Assembly: GCF_022376445.1 (NCBI RefSeq)
Contig: NW_025954964.1
Span: 1,302,001-1,366,000 of the forward strand
Direction of reading: 5' to 3'
From: Fomitopsis serialis
Lineage: Eukaryota; Basidiomycota; Agaricomycetes; Polyporales; Fomitopsidaceae
DNA: 64,000 nt
Shown here: positions 11,741 to 24,075 of the stretch, in pieces
Numbering within the stretch: the stretch's first letter is position 1
How the letters are laid out: the number at the start of each line of letters is the position of its first letter
The notes under the pieces: model-generated
The model's database searches: none
Told to the model about the DNA's origin: nothing
The model's input: the letters and a program-made list of their open reading frames with translations, nothing else
Program-made: the position numbers and the translations under genes

Positions 11741-14106
11741 TCAGCTTGAAGGACAGCTGCCGTTGAGCGGCGTTACAAACAGAGGGAGCTCTGGCTTGGT
11801 ACTGTCCCAGCCAACTGTGGGGTACGTGACCGTCGCAACGTTCCACATGATGGGCTTCTTGGTGACATCGAACGTGAAGTTGGGTATCAAGACAGACAGC
11901 ACGGCCTCTAAGAGCATCATCTCTGTCATTCTGCAGTGCGGTGAGAAGTAGCATCCAAAGACGTACTCATTTCCGTTTCGGCGAACTTGAAGCCGCTGCA
12001 GATATACCGCACAGCGTCAGCTAGTAGCTCACAATGGCTTTTCGCAGAGACACCGTGTGACCCACATGCACGCTCGCTTGCCCCCCAGGAAGGCCAACCT
12101 GGTTGAGGGTCAATATATAAGCATCGGAGCGATCAGCTTGCCACCTACGATTTGTTGTAAACACCTGGGATAGGTGCTTCCATCACGGCAGAGGGGAGAG
12201 GGGAGAGCCAACGTTCAGGCCTCCACTCGAGAGCATCGTCGCCCCAGAGCTCCTTGTTCGTGTTCGAACCTAAGACACCCATGAATATCTCCGTCCCTTT
12301 GGCGATGGGAAGTTCTTGTATGACTTTTCCGCCGACACAGTAGATGGGTTGCGAAAGAGGTAGAACCGTGTCTTCAAGGGCCCTGTGAATGACAGGCGGT
12401 TATGAAGGCAAGTGGGTACATCGTACCGATATCTACTTACTCCCGAGAGAGTAGGGTAGCTGGCGGAAAACTAGGTGTAGCATCAGAAAACATCGAACGC
12501 ATGTCCGGTTCACGCTGCGCTCACAGCCGCAATGTCTCTCTCAGCACGGCATCCAGGTATGGTAGCTGGTTGAGATCGTCATACGATAGATCAGTACCCT
12601 GTCTCGCTTCGATGATTTCCTCGCGGAGTCTTTGCTGTGCCTTGGGATGCTGAGCAAGAAGGTGTAGAATCCGGCATATGGAATTAGCCGTTGTGTCCGT
12701 TGCCGCGAGGGTCATCGTCCTGGAGATATTGTCAGCGATGTGACCAGCTCACAGGCTACACACGAATAGACGTACGATACTTGAGCAATTATATCCCCTT
12801 CCGGTAGTTTATCCTCGTCGGAAGCCATGAGATTCTCTCTGACTACGGTCTGTGTCTCGTCAGCTGCCTACCGTCATCATAAGCAGACATACCAAGCACG
12901 CTCATGATGTCCTGTTTCTCTTCGATCACACCGTCCTCGTTCATCGTCAATTTCTTGTCATTGAATATCTCCTCCGAATGCGCAGCCATAATATCAATCA
13001 AAGTCTTGACTCGCTGAAATGACGCGTGCGGGACTAGCTCTGCGAGCCGACGTCGAACCCAAGGAGGACCAAATGCCGTCAGGTACGGTAACAGCGGCCG
13101 GAAGATGAATACATTCTGAAGTGCGGCACTGCAATAGTGAGTGAGTTCACTTAGTTGTAAGCTTGAATAGCAGATTGCTCACAAGAATTGCTTTAATGCC
13201 TCCGCGTATTCATTCGTGACGTCTTCCGCGAAGGCATCGAAATTATAGCCTAATCCTCCTTGTCCGATTAGCTCCAGAGAGACACGGCTCATCCAATCGA
13301 GGACGTCGATCTCTTTCGACCCATCTTCCAGCTGAGAACTTATGGCATTGCATAGCTACGTCCAGAAATGGTCAGCGATCGAAGCGGAACGAGCGTTTAT
13401 GGCTGACTGTGTGCGAAGCCGTGTAGAATATTGGGAGGATGCGCCGCATATGTGCGACGCTGAAGAGCGGATTCAACATCTTTCTCTGCTTTCGGTGCTG
13501 TTCACCTGATGGCCATTCGTTGAGGAACCAAGATAGTCAGTCCCAAAAATCATTGTGTACATACCAACGGTAGATAACAGCCCAGGCCCGAAGACGAGCA
13601 AATTCGCACTTCGACGTAGTTACATCGTCAACACGTAGCGACCTCACGGGTGGTAAATGATAGTGCACTCAATGAAGTTCCTGCCCTCCTCAAATATTGC
13701 CTGTTGCTTGACGATGACGTGCTGGAGCGCCTTGGGGTCGAAGAGATAAAGCATTCTCCTCTGTCCGAAATGTCAACTGTCAGCGAAGATAGAATGCAAT
13801 TAAAATGGCACTGCGCTTCGTACCCAAAATGGCCCGTGCATCTTGACCACTGGACCGTAGTCTTGAGCCAGTCGTTCATGAAAGTCAAGACCGCGACGAT
13901 CGAAGAATTGGTGCATGTTTCCTGTGGTAAACACGTCAGACTGAGCGATTATCGACACCGAGGTATATCATACCTGTCCAGAGTGAGTCCGCAGGGGGGC
14001 CAGGGAGATTGTGCACTATGTCGGATGCGGCATCACCCCGAACACTGTTCCGGATATAAACCCAGCCCAGAGTACACAGCAGGATGCATCCGAGAGAAAT
14101 GAGCAT
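11741..14106 (-). CDS. Cytochrome P450 monooxygenase
   Basis: A microsomal-type P450 with an N-terminal membrane anchor (MLISLGCILLCTLGWVYIRN, start at 14106) followed by the Pro-rich hinge NLPGPPADS. The I-helix oxygen-activation motif is TLAATDTTANS (near 12700) and the K-helix ExxR is ETLR (near 12520). The PERF-like motif is WRPERW. The heme-binding loop is FLGGKRACIGFKFAE, assembled across an intron near 12000-12060, with Cys as the axial ligand. It ends FVTPLNGSCPSS, stop 11741-11743. There are about ten or more short introns; the last acceptor near 11940 is ambiguous. All hallmark motifs are intact. The CYP family cannot be assigned by eye and no biosynthetic core gene adjoins it, so the substrate is unknown. 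Confidence 0.92.
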
Positions 14107-15689
14107 TGTCTGCCAGTCGAGATGTGTTCAGGCTCGAGAAACCAATGTGGGTACACTCAGCGAGGGAGACCTGAGGGCCCGCTATGATGAGTCCTCTATT
14201 TATCTCGTGACCCACCTCAGATGACCAGAACTTGCCACACAATTGTTAGAAGTCCTGTGTCATCGAAATGCCAGTGAGACGACGGTTTCGGACAAAGTAC
14301 TGCTCCACGCACTAACCGCTCGCAGAGCAAGGGTCGTGGAATCGCCCTAGCCGGGAACCATGTCAGAACGCCGGACGTACATGACGTGATCGGTCGGTTC
14401 CACCACTGGACACTCACCGGACGACCACAGCTCCGAGCTCACTGGGATGGAGGGTGCCTCTGCGGAGCGTATTGACTACTAGGCTGAGTCAAAGGGGGTC
14501 AATTGAATGTCTGACTGTCAAGCGTGCGAGGCCGACAAGCACTTCCGATGGCAGCTCTTGTACGCACGGCTTGGCCATCTTGAAGAAGGTACAGTGAATC
14601 TAAGTCGCCGCGGACATCTGCTAAAACACAGTGACATGGTCCATACATTCAATGACAGTTCCGTTTGACGAGCTGCTAGACGCACCTACACGGACCGAGT
14701 CCTGGCTCTGGATGGGAATGGGAGGATGCGCTATGTCCAACAAGGTTGAGGTTCACCCGAGCTTGTTTGACGGCTGTGACTATGTAATCATACGTCGCAA
14801 GCTATCACTACGGAAGAGGGCGAATGGGACGAAGTAAGCAGATGACACCATCAAAGAGAGGCTTCAGAGATCGTCGACCTACCAAAAAATGGCCGCTGGA
14901 AACCGCAATGTGCGATCTTGTGACATGGTTCAGTGAGGCGTCTAGATTTACAGTTGGTGTGGCTGAATCACCGGAGCCACGCAGGTTTCCTGGAAGCACA
15001 CCTATATAGAATTATCGCTCCAGGATCATTTGTGTACCTGAGATAGCACAAGCGGCCCTCGGTAAATCTTGTCTCTTCAATTCGTCATCGCATGTCAGCA
15101 GTAAGTAGACTCGGCGGGAAAACAAACAAGCACAGTAACGTCGACATGGACATGCATTCACGCCAACATGAACCTATTGCATAGCCTGCGGCGAGCGCTT
15201 GCTAGCGAGCCTTGTATGACACAACTGGGCCACTCAACTACGTGTAGAGTCACATTCTGCGGAGTGGTGGGTCGACGACAGGCATGGGACGGAAGCACTC
15301 ACGATAAGGACCCGCGCCGCTGCTTTCCCGTCATTCTGACATTTGCTTGGGAAATGTGACGAGGATAGCGGATACAGGGATTCGCTAGCCACTGCGGCGG
15401 GCAAGACACAACGATCTCATGCTCCAGAGAATGCCACCGGCGAGATGGTCAAGACAACTTACGGTATAATACTGTAAAAACTCCATTGTGGCGAAAGGAT
15501 TGCCTCATCGCTGTACATCAACATCTGGGGGATTTCATCAGCTTAAACCTTGCCGGTACACGTCTGTCTTACGTACAAGCCAAAGTTGAGCCAAAGTATC
15601 GTTCAGTTTCCACTGCCACATGAATACTTGAGCCCAAGCCAAGCCCAAGACACGGGAAACGTACCAGATCGGGATGACATCCGGCTCCT
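14107..15689. other. Spacer upstream of the P450 gene
   Basis: About 1.6 kb between the P450 start and the end of the next minus-strand gene. The open frames are short (for example 14631-14837 plus) and match no family I recognise. It includes the P450 promoter. Nothing else is supportable. Confidence 0.4.
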
Positions 15690-17412
15690 TCAGCCTTCGT
15701 CAGCGGGCCCGGCAAGGTCGTGCATAGCTTTCTGAACTTCGAGCTTCTCCATCACAGCGCGATGTAGGCTCGACTTAGTCCGACTAGACTTCCCCTTGCC
15801 CTTGGAAGATGCTGATTCGGAAATCTCACTCGCCGAAGCGCCTGCCGGAGCCGGCTGAGGCTCCCCTGTAATGACCCTGAAGGATCCCCGTGGTTGATGG
15901 TGGACGTGAGGTGTGAAGGAACGATGATCGGGGTGGGCCGAGGGGGAGGAGGCCACTAAGCCAGCGAAGGGTAAGTGACGTGACACAAATAGAATGGACC
16001 AGACGTACACCACGACGAGGTTGATTGAAGTGCAGAGCAGCCCAAGGCGGGTACTCTTTCTCCAGCTGCACGATGTGATCCTCAATAAATTTGAGACGAT
16101 CCAACAAAGACTTCGGGGGAGACGGTACTGTGGACACCTGTCATTCGTACGGAATACAGGGAGACCGACGGCTAACTTACCATAGCGGACTGCAAGATGT
16201 GATTCTACATTGCGCAGGCGTTCTTCCAGGGCGGGAAACCGAGCCGCACTGATAAAACCATTCTCCGAAGTCCGTTCATCTAGCTTTGTGCTAGGTATGT
16301 CATCCCGATTCTTCAGGGTCTTCCGCAACGGCCCATCTTCGTTCTTGGCTATGTCGTATTTCATTTGGACGTCTCTGTCCTGCGTTTTGGCGTCGGTACG
16401 GGCACATGAAGGAACTGGTACAGAATCGGTGTCGGTGTCGGCTTGAAGGCCATGACGTTTCTCGGCGAGTGACTGAAGGAACTCCTGGCGATTGGAAGCG
16501 TCATTGCGAGCACGATTGCGCGCCAGGAATTTGGATATTTCCCTTGTTACCTGCGGTCACCGACTCGTTACAGCCGCGGAAAGACACACAGGCATAGCGT
16601 ACTGACTGAGGTCTGTGACTTGGGCTCAGTGCCATGCGCGATATGCAAATACTGGAGCTTCCTGTCTTGTAATGACGTTTCCTCGGCAAGTCCTTCAGTA
16701 ATTTCTTCAGCCGTAGTGTTTGCGCTCCGGTCTTTCAACGCCTACGCATGATTTGGTTAGAGGAGGTCACCGGCCTCAAGTCAAAGTTGACACAGACTAG
16801 GACGCTCTGCACTAGGGTGTCGAGCGCCGCTGGGATCTTCTTCTGTTCCCAATCTGGATTCATGACAACTATGTCTGCATCGAACCCTCGCAATGCTTGG
16901 GTGAGACCAGCAGCGGCTAGAAAGGCGCGGAGGATGCCATCCCAATGTTTGTGCACATACGGTGGTGGCGAAGGCGAAGGTGATGCTAGCTCGCGCTTCT
17001 CATTCTTGCTTAGGGCCTCAACAGGTGGGACATGCGAACGTTGCGCAATGTCGGGATGAAGGGGGGCTTGAGGCTGAGTGAATGGATAATAAGCATTCGC
17101 TGTTCCGTACGGTGCAGACCATGCATTTCCCCAAGCAGTCGATGGCATATGATAGTACGCGTACGGCGCGTTATGAGAAGATGTTTGTCCTGGCGCATAG
17201 TAATATCCGTATTGGTTTTGACCGGCCTGGTCCGCCCCCGACGTTAGACTGGTTTGCATGTTCGTCGGTGCATTGATTTGGTATGTCGGATGAGTCATTG
17301 AAACCTCTGGTGTAAGTTCGTCTGCGTGTGCGCCTCCCATCGAGGAATCTGAGGTGTGTGAGGGGCCAGGAGCCGCAGGTGAAGTCGAATACGACATGTC
17401 GATCGTGTTCAA
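15690..17412 (-). CDS. MBIP-like protein (MAP3K12-binding inhibitory protein-like C-terminus)
   Basis: The start at 17412 gives a long Tyr/Pro/Gln-rich disordered N-terminus (MNTIDMSYSTSPAAPG; YGYYYAPGQTSSHNAPYAY). A short hydrophobic/helical segment follows (WDGILRAFLAAAGLTQALRG). The C-terminal part has two consecutive amphipathic segments, FPALEERLRNVESHLAVRY and LLDRLKFIEDHIVQLEKEYP, then PWAALHFNQPRRG. This arrangement resembles the conserved C-terminus of MBIP, a component of the metazoan ATAC acetyltransferase complex. Assignment is by pattern only. The tail ends in a basic Ser-rich stretch (SSKGKGKSSRTKSSLHRA). It shares a 278-bp divergent promoter with VPS53. The function in fungi is unknown. 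Confidence 0.6.
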
Positions 17413-17690
17413 GAGTAAGAAGGCGTTGCCTTTTCCATCCTATGCGCCCTTGTTTGCCACGAACAAATAGAGGCGGGAAAACTCCAAGTATGGTATGTAA
17501 GTACCCAGCCGTCAACGCGCTATAATAATACATTGGGCGTCTACAGTGCGCGACTCCGCCGTATACGACTCCAAGGTGTACGGCACTCACTGCACACCGG
17601 ACATCTGGTTGGGCCCACTCACATCCTTTCCCACCTTTGCGAGATTGCGACTTAATCCTCTGAGAGACCTCCATGCTCGAATGATTCGAC

Positions 17691-20600
17691 ATGAATCACA
17701 TTGCCCAATCGTCATACACCTCATCCCGCGATGACAGACTACCGCCCGAGATTATCGTTTCCATTGAACAAATTCTCAACATTGGCCACCGACAAGAATA
17801 CGATCCTTTGGACAAACTGACAAACGACTTCAATCCTGTGAGCGTTCTGAATGATTACTTCCCCGATGGTACGTGCTCGATACCAGCAGTTCAATGTGTT
17901 AGGTTGCCCATTTCTGTTGCGCCAGAGTCATCTCTCGCACGGCTGGAATCCATCCAAGCAAAGCTTGCTCAACAAGAACAAGATCTCCAGAGAGAGATCG
18001 ACTCGTTGAAGGAAGAGTTGAGACACGACCATGACCCTAGTAGAATGCAGCTATTGCAAGAGATGATCTCAGTGAGTCCACATTCACTTTCGTTGGCTTC
18101 GGCTTGAATTTCATGTCGGTGTCTTCGAACAGGATCTTATGGGACAAATGTCTCGCATACGAGAGAAGGCGACAGAGTCCGAGGCTGTGGTGCGGAACAT
18201 TACCAAGGAGATACAGGTTCTCGATCTGGCGAAAAAGAATCTTATCCTCAGCATGACTACCTTGAAAAGGCTGCAGATGCTCGGTATGTCCGTTGAACCG
18301 TGAAAGCCGTTGCCTGTCTAATTACTATCCCCCAGTAAACGCCTTGAGCCAGCTCGAAGATCAAGTGAAAGACAGGAAGTACCATGAAATCGTTCAGACG
18401 CTGGCTGTAAGTTGGATGAGGCCTGTAATACCGTGCCTTGATGACTTAGACCATGTGAAGGCAGTCAAACAGATCGGCGCGTCCTTCAAGCCGTATACGT
18501 CCATTCAGCGCATCTCACAACTATGGCGACGCATTCAAGAGATTCAGAATGACGTCCGGCAGACGATAGACGCAGACTGGGAGAAATTGTCAGTTCTGAT
18601 GTACCAAACATGGTATATATGCAGACACGTCCTAACGCTGCCTCGACAGCTACATGCAGGATCCGGGCAAGCCCATCAAGCCCTCTGTCATAGCAGATGC
18701 CTGCCTTGTTGTCGATGTGCTGGGCCCCGAAAACCGGACTCAGTTCATCGAGCGATACGTTGCAATGGAACTGAAGGAGTATCGTCGTATATTCCGCGCC
18801 ACAGATGAAGCCGGACAGCTCGACAACTTGTCGCGCCGGTTTGCGTGGTTCAAGCGCCTGCTGCAAACCCACGATACGGAGCAAGGGAGAGTGTTTCCCG
18901 CTGAGTGGAAGGTTGGATGGTACCTCTGCGCCAAGTTCATCGAGATCACCCGGTGCGTTGTACCATTGTTTCTTTGGCTCAGTGAACTTGATGCTAATGT
19001 ATACCAGGGATGACATGACGGTATTGTTATCAAAAGCCGGTGCGAAGCTGTCTGTGAAGCAGCTGTTGGACACCCTTCAGGAAACACTGGACTTCGAAGC
19101 GTATCTCGCACGAAAATATGCGACACAAGTGCGTAGTCTGTCTCCGTTAATGAGTTACTCAGCATGCATATCTCTACGAGCTAGATCCCGGACATCTTGA
19201 AGGCGACTCAGCCAGCAGGGGCCACACGCCCCTCAAAGACGATCTCGTCCGCTTACGAACCCCACATGGGCGTGTACATTGATGCGCAAGACAAGTAGGG
19301 ATCCGTTTCCGTGTTGTCATTGTTGTCCCGTCGTCTCACACAGGCACAGGGCATTGTCGGACATGCTTTCCCAGTACAGAGGTGCCAAGTCGCGCTCGTC
19401 TCTGGAGGCAGCGTCAACGAGGTCATCGGTAGACGACTCCGCCCCACCCGTGCTTGTGCTACCTTCCTCGACGGAGATGTTCTACTATTACCGCCAAACT
19501 CTGGATCAGCTTGCGAGCCTATTCACGGGCCAGCCGCTCTTCGATCTGTGCTCCTTGCATAGGAAGTGGCTGAGGATCTATGCCGGTGAGTGTTACCTGT
19601 GCTTCAGCGGTACCATCGAGTCACTGATTCAATGCACGTCGCAAGAGGATGTTTTGTTGGCGAGTATGAAGAAGTGAGTCACGCTGGGGTATTGAATGCG
19701 TTCACCTTGCTGACGCTGGTCGGTCAGGCCTCCAGTGATGGCCCGTAAATCGACGGATAGCCGGGTGGACATGAACGAAGTGAGAACGGCATGCACCTTG
19801 ATCAACACCGCAGATTACTGCCATGCCACGGCACTTGAGGTAAGCAGTCTCAATGCACCTCGGATGTCTCCGGTTTTATGATACGTTCACAGCTGGAAGA
19901 GAACATCCGTGTAAAAACGGATGAGTCGTATAAGGAGAGGATCTCTTTACAGGAAGAATGCGATCTCTTCGTGAGGTACAGGCCGTCGTAACTGAGACCA
20001 CGCGCGTCAACTAACATTGCTCTGCAGCGCAATTTCCGCAGCGATACAGGTCATCCTCAGAGAATTAGAGGCCGCTTGCGATCCTGCTTGCTCCACGATG
20101 TCGCGTACGGCATGGGCCACACAGAAATCTGTCAGTGGCCAATCACCGTATGTCGACGACCTTGCACGAGCTGTGGAGCAAGTCGTCGACACCGTCAAGC
20201 CTCTGATTGAGCAGAAGAAGTATCTGCGGAATTTCATGGACAAGGCGGCTAAGTGTGTACTTGGTCGTACATTGTGATTCATCCAGCGTCTAATCACGTC
20301 GTCAGTGTGGTTTTGGCCAAGTTTACCAATGCGCTGGTCAAGAGCCGGCCGCTGAAGGAGATCGGGGCCGAGCAGCTTCTGATTGACTTGCAAGCTCTTA
20401 AGACTGCGCTGCTTAGGATACCTGGAGAAGATTTATCCACGACCAAGTATGTTACGAGTCTATTCGGACAACATTGTGCTCATTCCATTGTTAGCTATAC
20501 CCGCAGCGTGACCAAATTGACCACTCGCTTGGAGGCATTGCTCAAAGTCGTTGTCACACCTACCGTAGGTCTTGTCTCTACGACTCCTGGCCATGGTTGA

Positions 20601-21084
20601 CAAGCCATTTAGGATCCCGCTGAAGGGTTCATCCTCAACTATACTCTGCTCATCGGGGACTCGTCCTTCACGAATTTCCAGAAGGCGCGTTGTTTTTAAT
20701 GTGATCTACGACATCGTATTGAGTTGTGACTTGGAACAGATCCTGGATCTGAGGGGCACGACGAAGACCGAGCAGAACGATCTCCTCGACTCTTTCCTGA
20801 CAATCACCAGCACGAAGAGTGACCTTGAGAGCACGTCTTTCCTGACGTCTCTTGATATGGACCCCGGTCAATCGAGCAACCTCAACAACCCGGCCAACAA
20901 TCGTGTTGGACTCACCGGGGCAGGGGAGGGCATATTTGCTGCGCTCGCATCCCCGCCTGGGGCAGGCACGCCGACAGGCACGGAAACGCCGCCGAAAGAT
21001 GGGGCGACGAAGAGAGAGGTGTTCCAGGACTTCAAGCGTTTCGTGAGCTTTGGACTCCGACGAGAGACTCTACCCCCTTCGTAG
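17691..21084 (+). CDS. VPS53: VPS53, GARP tethering complex subunit
   Basis: Subunit of the Golgi-associated retrograde protein complex, which tethers endosome-derived vesicles at the trans-Golgi. The N-terminal Vps53 region is well conserved in pattern: NDFNPVSVLNDYFPD, SSLARLESIQAKLAQQEQDL, then IREKATESEAVVRNITKEIQ, VLDLAKKNLILSMTTLKRLQ, and LEDQVKDRKYHEIVQTLAAV. This is the coiled-coil region that assembles with VPS51, VPS52 and VPS54. Downstream exons give alpha-helical rod segments such as YVAMELKEYRRIFRATDEAG and FYYYRQTLDQLASLFTGQPL. About 14 short introns, consistent frames throughout. The C-terminus is Gly/Pro/Thr-rich, ending KRFVSFGLRRETLPPS. It ends about 160 bp from the end of the convergent TSR1 gene. 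Confidence 0.92.
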
Positions 21085-21245
21085 ACACAGTTACCCTAGC
21101 TTTCGCATTGCTTAGCAAGTAATGGAAGAGGATTGGATGCCATGGTTGTGTCGCAGAGCCAAAGTGATGAGTATCCAAAGTACATCTATGCAAGATACAT
21201 CCAAAACAGGATACAACAGTAGACGACATATGCCCAGTAAGACTC

Positions 21246-24075
21246 TCACTCCTCCATCGCGTCCGAAGACGAAGCCGTCGTGGGCTCTTTCCATAGGTCG
21301 CTCCACTTCGGGTAGACACGCTTGTATAGCGACATGCAGACCGTGTCCATCTGGTTGATCGGCCCGTCGAAATGCGCCTTGAAGTATCCGTGCGTACCCA
21401 AGGACTCCTTGATGTGACCTGTTCGCCCGTATTTGGTGTACAGTTGGATAGGCTTGAAGTAGTTGATATCGTCTGCGGGCGGGGTTAGCTGGGGACAACC
21501 AAGCGCCGGCGACGCGGACGCACCTGAGTTGAAGAACATATACCGCACAGTGGCGGTCTTCTTGTGCACTTTGAAGGGATGCCCAGTGAGAATGATACGC
21601 TTGGTGATGATGCGTGTCGTATCCGGGTTCATGAAACTGCCCATGGCTACCAGTTCCGGTGCTGAGCATAGTCCAACTGTCAGCTCCCATCACTTGATGA
21701 GTGAGAGCACAACTTACCCTGAGGGTCTTCGGTATCCCTGAGCAAGTAGCAAGGCTGCTGGCCGAACACAACAGGGCCATACGTGGTCGCCACGTTCGTG
21801 ACACCATGCCGCAGGTATCGCTCGAACTTGTGCACGTTGTTCGCGCCCTTCCCTCCTCCGCGTGTATGTTGGCTGTAGACTGGGTTGACGCGCAACCTGC
21901 GCGGGCCCACACAAAGAATGAGAGGGTCTTTGGACCGCACGGAGCCGTCGTACTCCGTGTTGCGCTGCACGGCGAAGTTCAGCACGGTCTTCTTGTGTTC
22001 GTGCTGCATAAGACCGAAGAGAATGAAGGGAGCTGCTGCTGAGCTCTGCTTGGCAACTTCCTCAGGTACGTCCTTCACGAAGACAGTGACCCGGGTGCCA
22101 GGCTGTTCCACGAACCCGTTAGGCACCGGTGAACCTCAGTCTCTCGGGCGGGCAGACGCACCTCAATGCCTGTCCCGTCTTCTTCTGCTCTCTTCCGCAC
22201 AGCCCTCTCAGTCCGCTTGTAGTCCTCGAACTGGAAGATCCTTGCGTATTCACGAGGCAAGTTTTCGTAGGGATCCCATGGGCTGGTGCGGAACGATCGC
22301 AGACCACGGTATCGCTGGAAGCGAGTTCGCGCGGTGACGTCTAGTGGTGTATCGATTTCGTCGGGGAAAGCGAGGTCGTCCTTCTCCTCTTGTTCGTGAT
22401 TGCGCGAGCGCCAATTCTCAAGCCTATGCGCAGCGTGTCAAGATCCCTCGTCTCGCGCACAGGGGTATAATACGTACTGTCGATCTTCCTCCTCCATATC
22501 CAGGTCCTGGAACGCAACGCTCCGCCGGCTCTCGGTCTCCATCTCCTGGTCAGGCAGCTCCACCATCTCTTCCTCCTCTTCTGCTTCCTGCATCTCCTCG
22601 TCGCCTTCTGGCTCACCGGGCTGCCCCTCCTCACCCTCTTCTTCGTCTTCGTCGCTCTCATCGACGATCCAAGCAGCCTGGTACTCGCTCATGCCCTTGG
22701 GTACCTTCCGTACCCGTTTAGGCGTCGTCCCGACGTTGGCGTCGGGGATGCCGTCTGCCGTGCTGCCGTTTGGTGCGCCGCGCATCTCCTCTTCCGTGGG
22801 CCAAGTTTGCTCGTTCGCCATGTCGTCGGGGTCGTTGCTCGAGACGAGAGAATCCGCGGAAGAGACCTCTGGCTCGGCAAGGAGCGTCGGTTCGATCTCC
22901 ATCACGTCCTCTGAAGAACCCTTCGAACGGCGGGGCAGAGGCGCAGACATGACCTGCGTGTCCGCGAATCGATACCGAGATCATACCAAACCAGCTGAAC
23001 CACACGCACCTTGGATATCTGGAAGTCCCCGTAGTTCGGCAGATGCACTAGCCTGTTCGCAGACAGCGGCGCGCCCCTAATCACACCCGTCACTCTGAGG
23101 GACCCATCCTCCCACCGTACTTGCTCGCCGACCACCCACGTCCTGCCCTCCCTCCACTTGACGTCGCTCGGGCGGCCCTCGCACAGCCCGCGCATCGCGT
23201 TGAGCGCGTCCGCGCCCGTGTGCATGTCGTACACTCTGCTCTGGCTCGGAACGAAGTACTGAATAAAGCTCAGCAGGCTCTTCATGATGCCCGACTTTTC
23301 CTTCGGCTCCATCGGGCCATCAGAGGAGGAGACGACGGTAACGACTTCGGGGAGGCCCTGTGCTTGGAGCGTGCGCAGGAGGGTGTCGCCCCAGCCGTCG
23401 ACCTCGACGGTTGAGGAGAGGACGAAGACGACGTAGTCGGCTGCTTTGCACGCATCGAGGGTTGCATATAGTTGTTTGTATGGGAGGGGGATGAATTGCA
23501 GGGAGGTCTTGAAGCGGTCTGCTCTGCAGCGTATTGAGACGTCAGCAGGAGTTGAATGCTACTGTGAAACAGGACACACCTGAGCTTCCAGACTTCCCCG
23601 TTTGAAGAACCCTCGGCAGATGGGTCCAAAGACTGTGCCAATGCCACTGCGGCGTTTTGTGCTGATACATCGTCCGCAAGAGGGACGACTGCGACGATGC
23701 GCGGAGCACCATCTACTCCGTTGAAGATGCGGGTTGCTGAGACGAGCTCTTGTCGCTTCTTAATCTGTGCTTGTTTTGAGTTGTTGCGCCGGTTTAGTCG
23801 TGTTTGTGCGGCAACATTCGAGGCCGGCGTAGATTTTGGCGACTGCCTAGCAGTCTTGCCTGAAATACCATCATGAGGACGTTGAAGCGATCCTGCAATC
23901 GTACGACGCACCTTTCGCGGCCTCTTTCAAGGCTCCTTTTGAGGCATGTTTGGACTTGAACGATTTGTTTTGCTGCAGAGGAAACGGATTGATTAGTCTA
24001 TAACGACTGCAGCCATGGCTGTAAGATACCGACCTGCTTGAGAGTCGGCCGGTGGTGGTGAGCGGATGCAGTCAT
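21246..24075 (-). CDS. TSR1: Ribosome biogenesis protein TSR1
   Basis: TSR1 binds pre-40S particles and is needed for late 20S pre-rRNA maturation; it resembles BMS1 and translational GTPases but lacks a working GTPase site. The start at 24075 gives [14 protein letters not shown] and a basic N-terminus ([20 protein letters not shown]). The G-like domain region has [39 protein letters not shown] and [10 protein letters not shown], followed by an AARP2CN-like part. A long acidic linker follows ([20 protein letters not shown] region near 22600). The C-terminal domain has [45 protein letters not shown] and [20 protein letters not shown], ending SSSDAMEE. The intron near 22110-22170 joins GTGIE to PGTRV in frame. 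The gene looks intact. Confidence 0.95.

Noticed and set aside
22110..22170. Possible frameshift in TSR1 before [10 protein letters not shown]
   Set aside because: A 59-nt GT-AG intron joins GTGIE to PGTRV in frame, so no error is needed.
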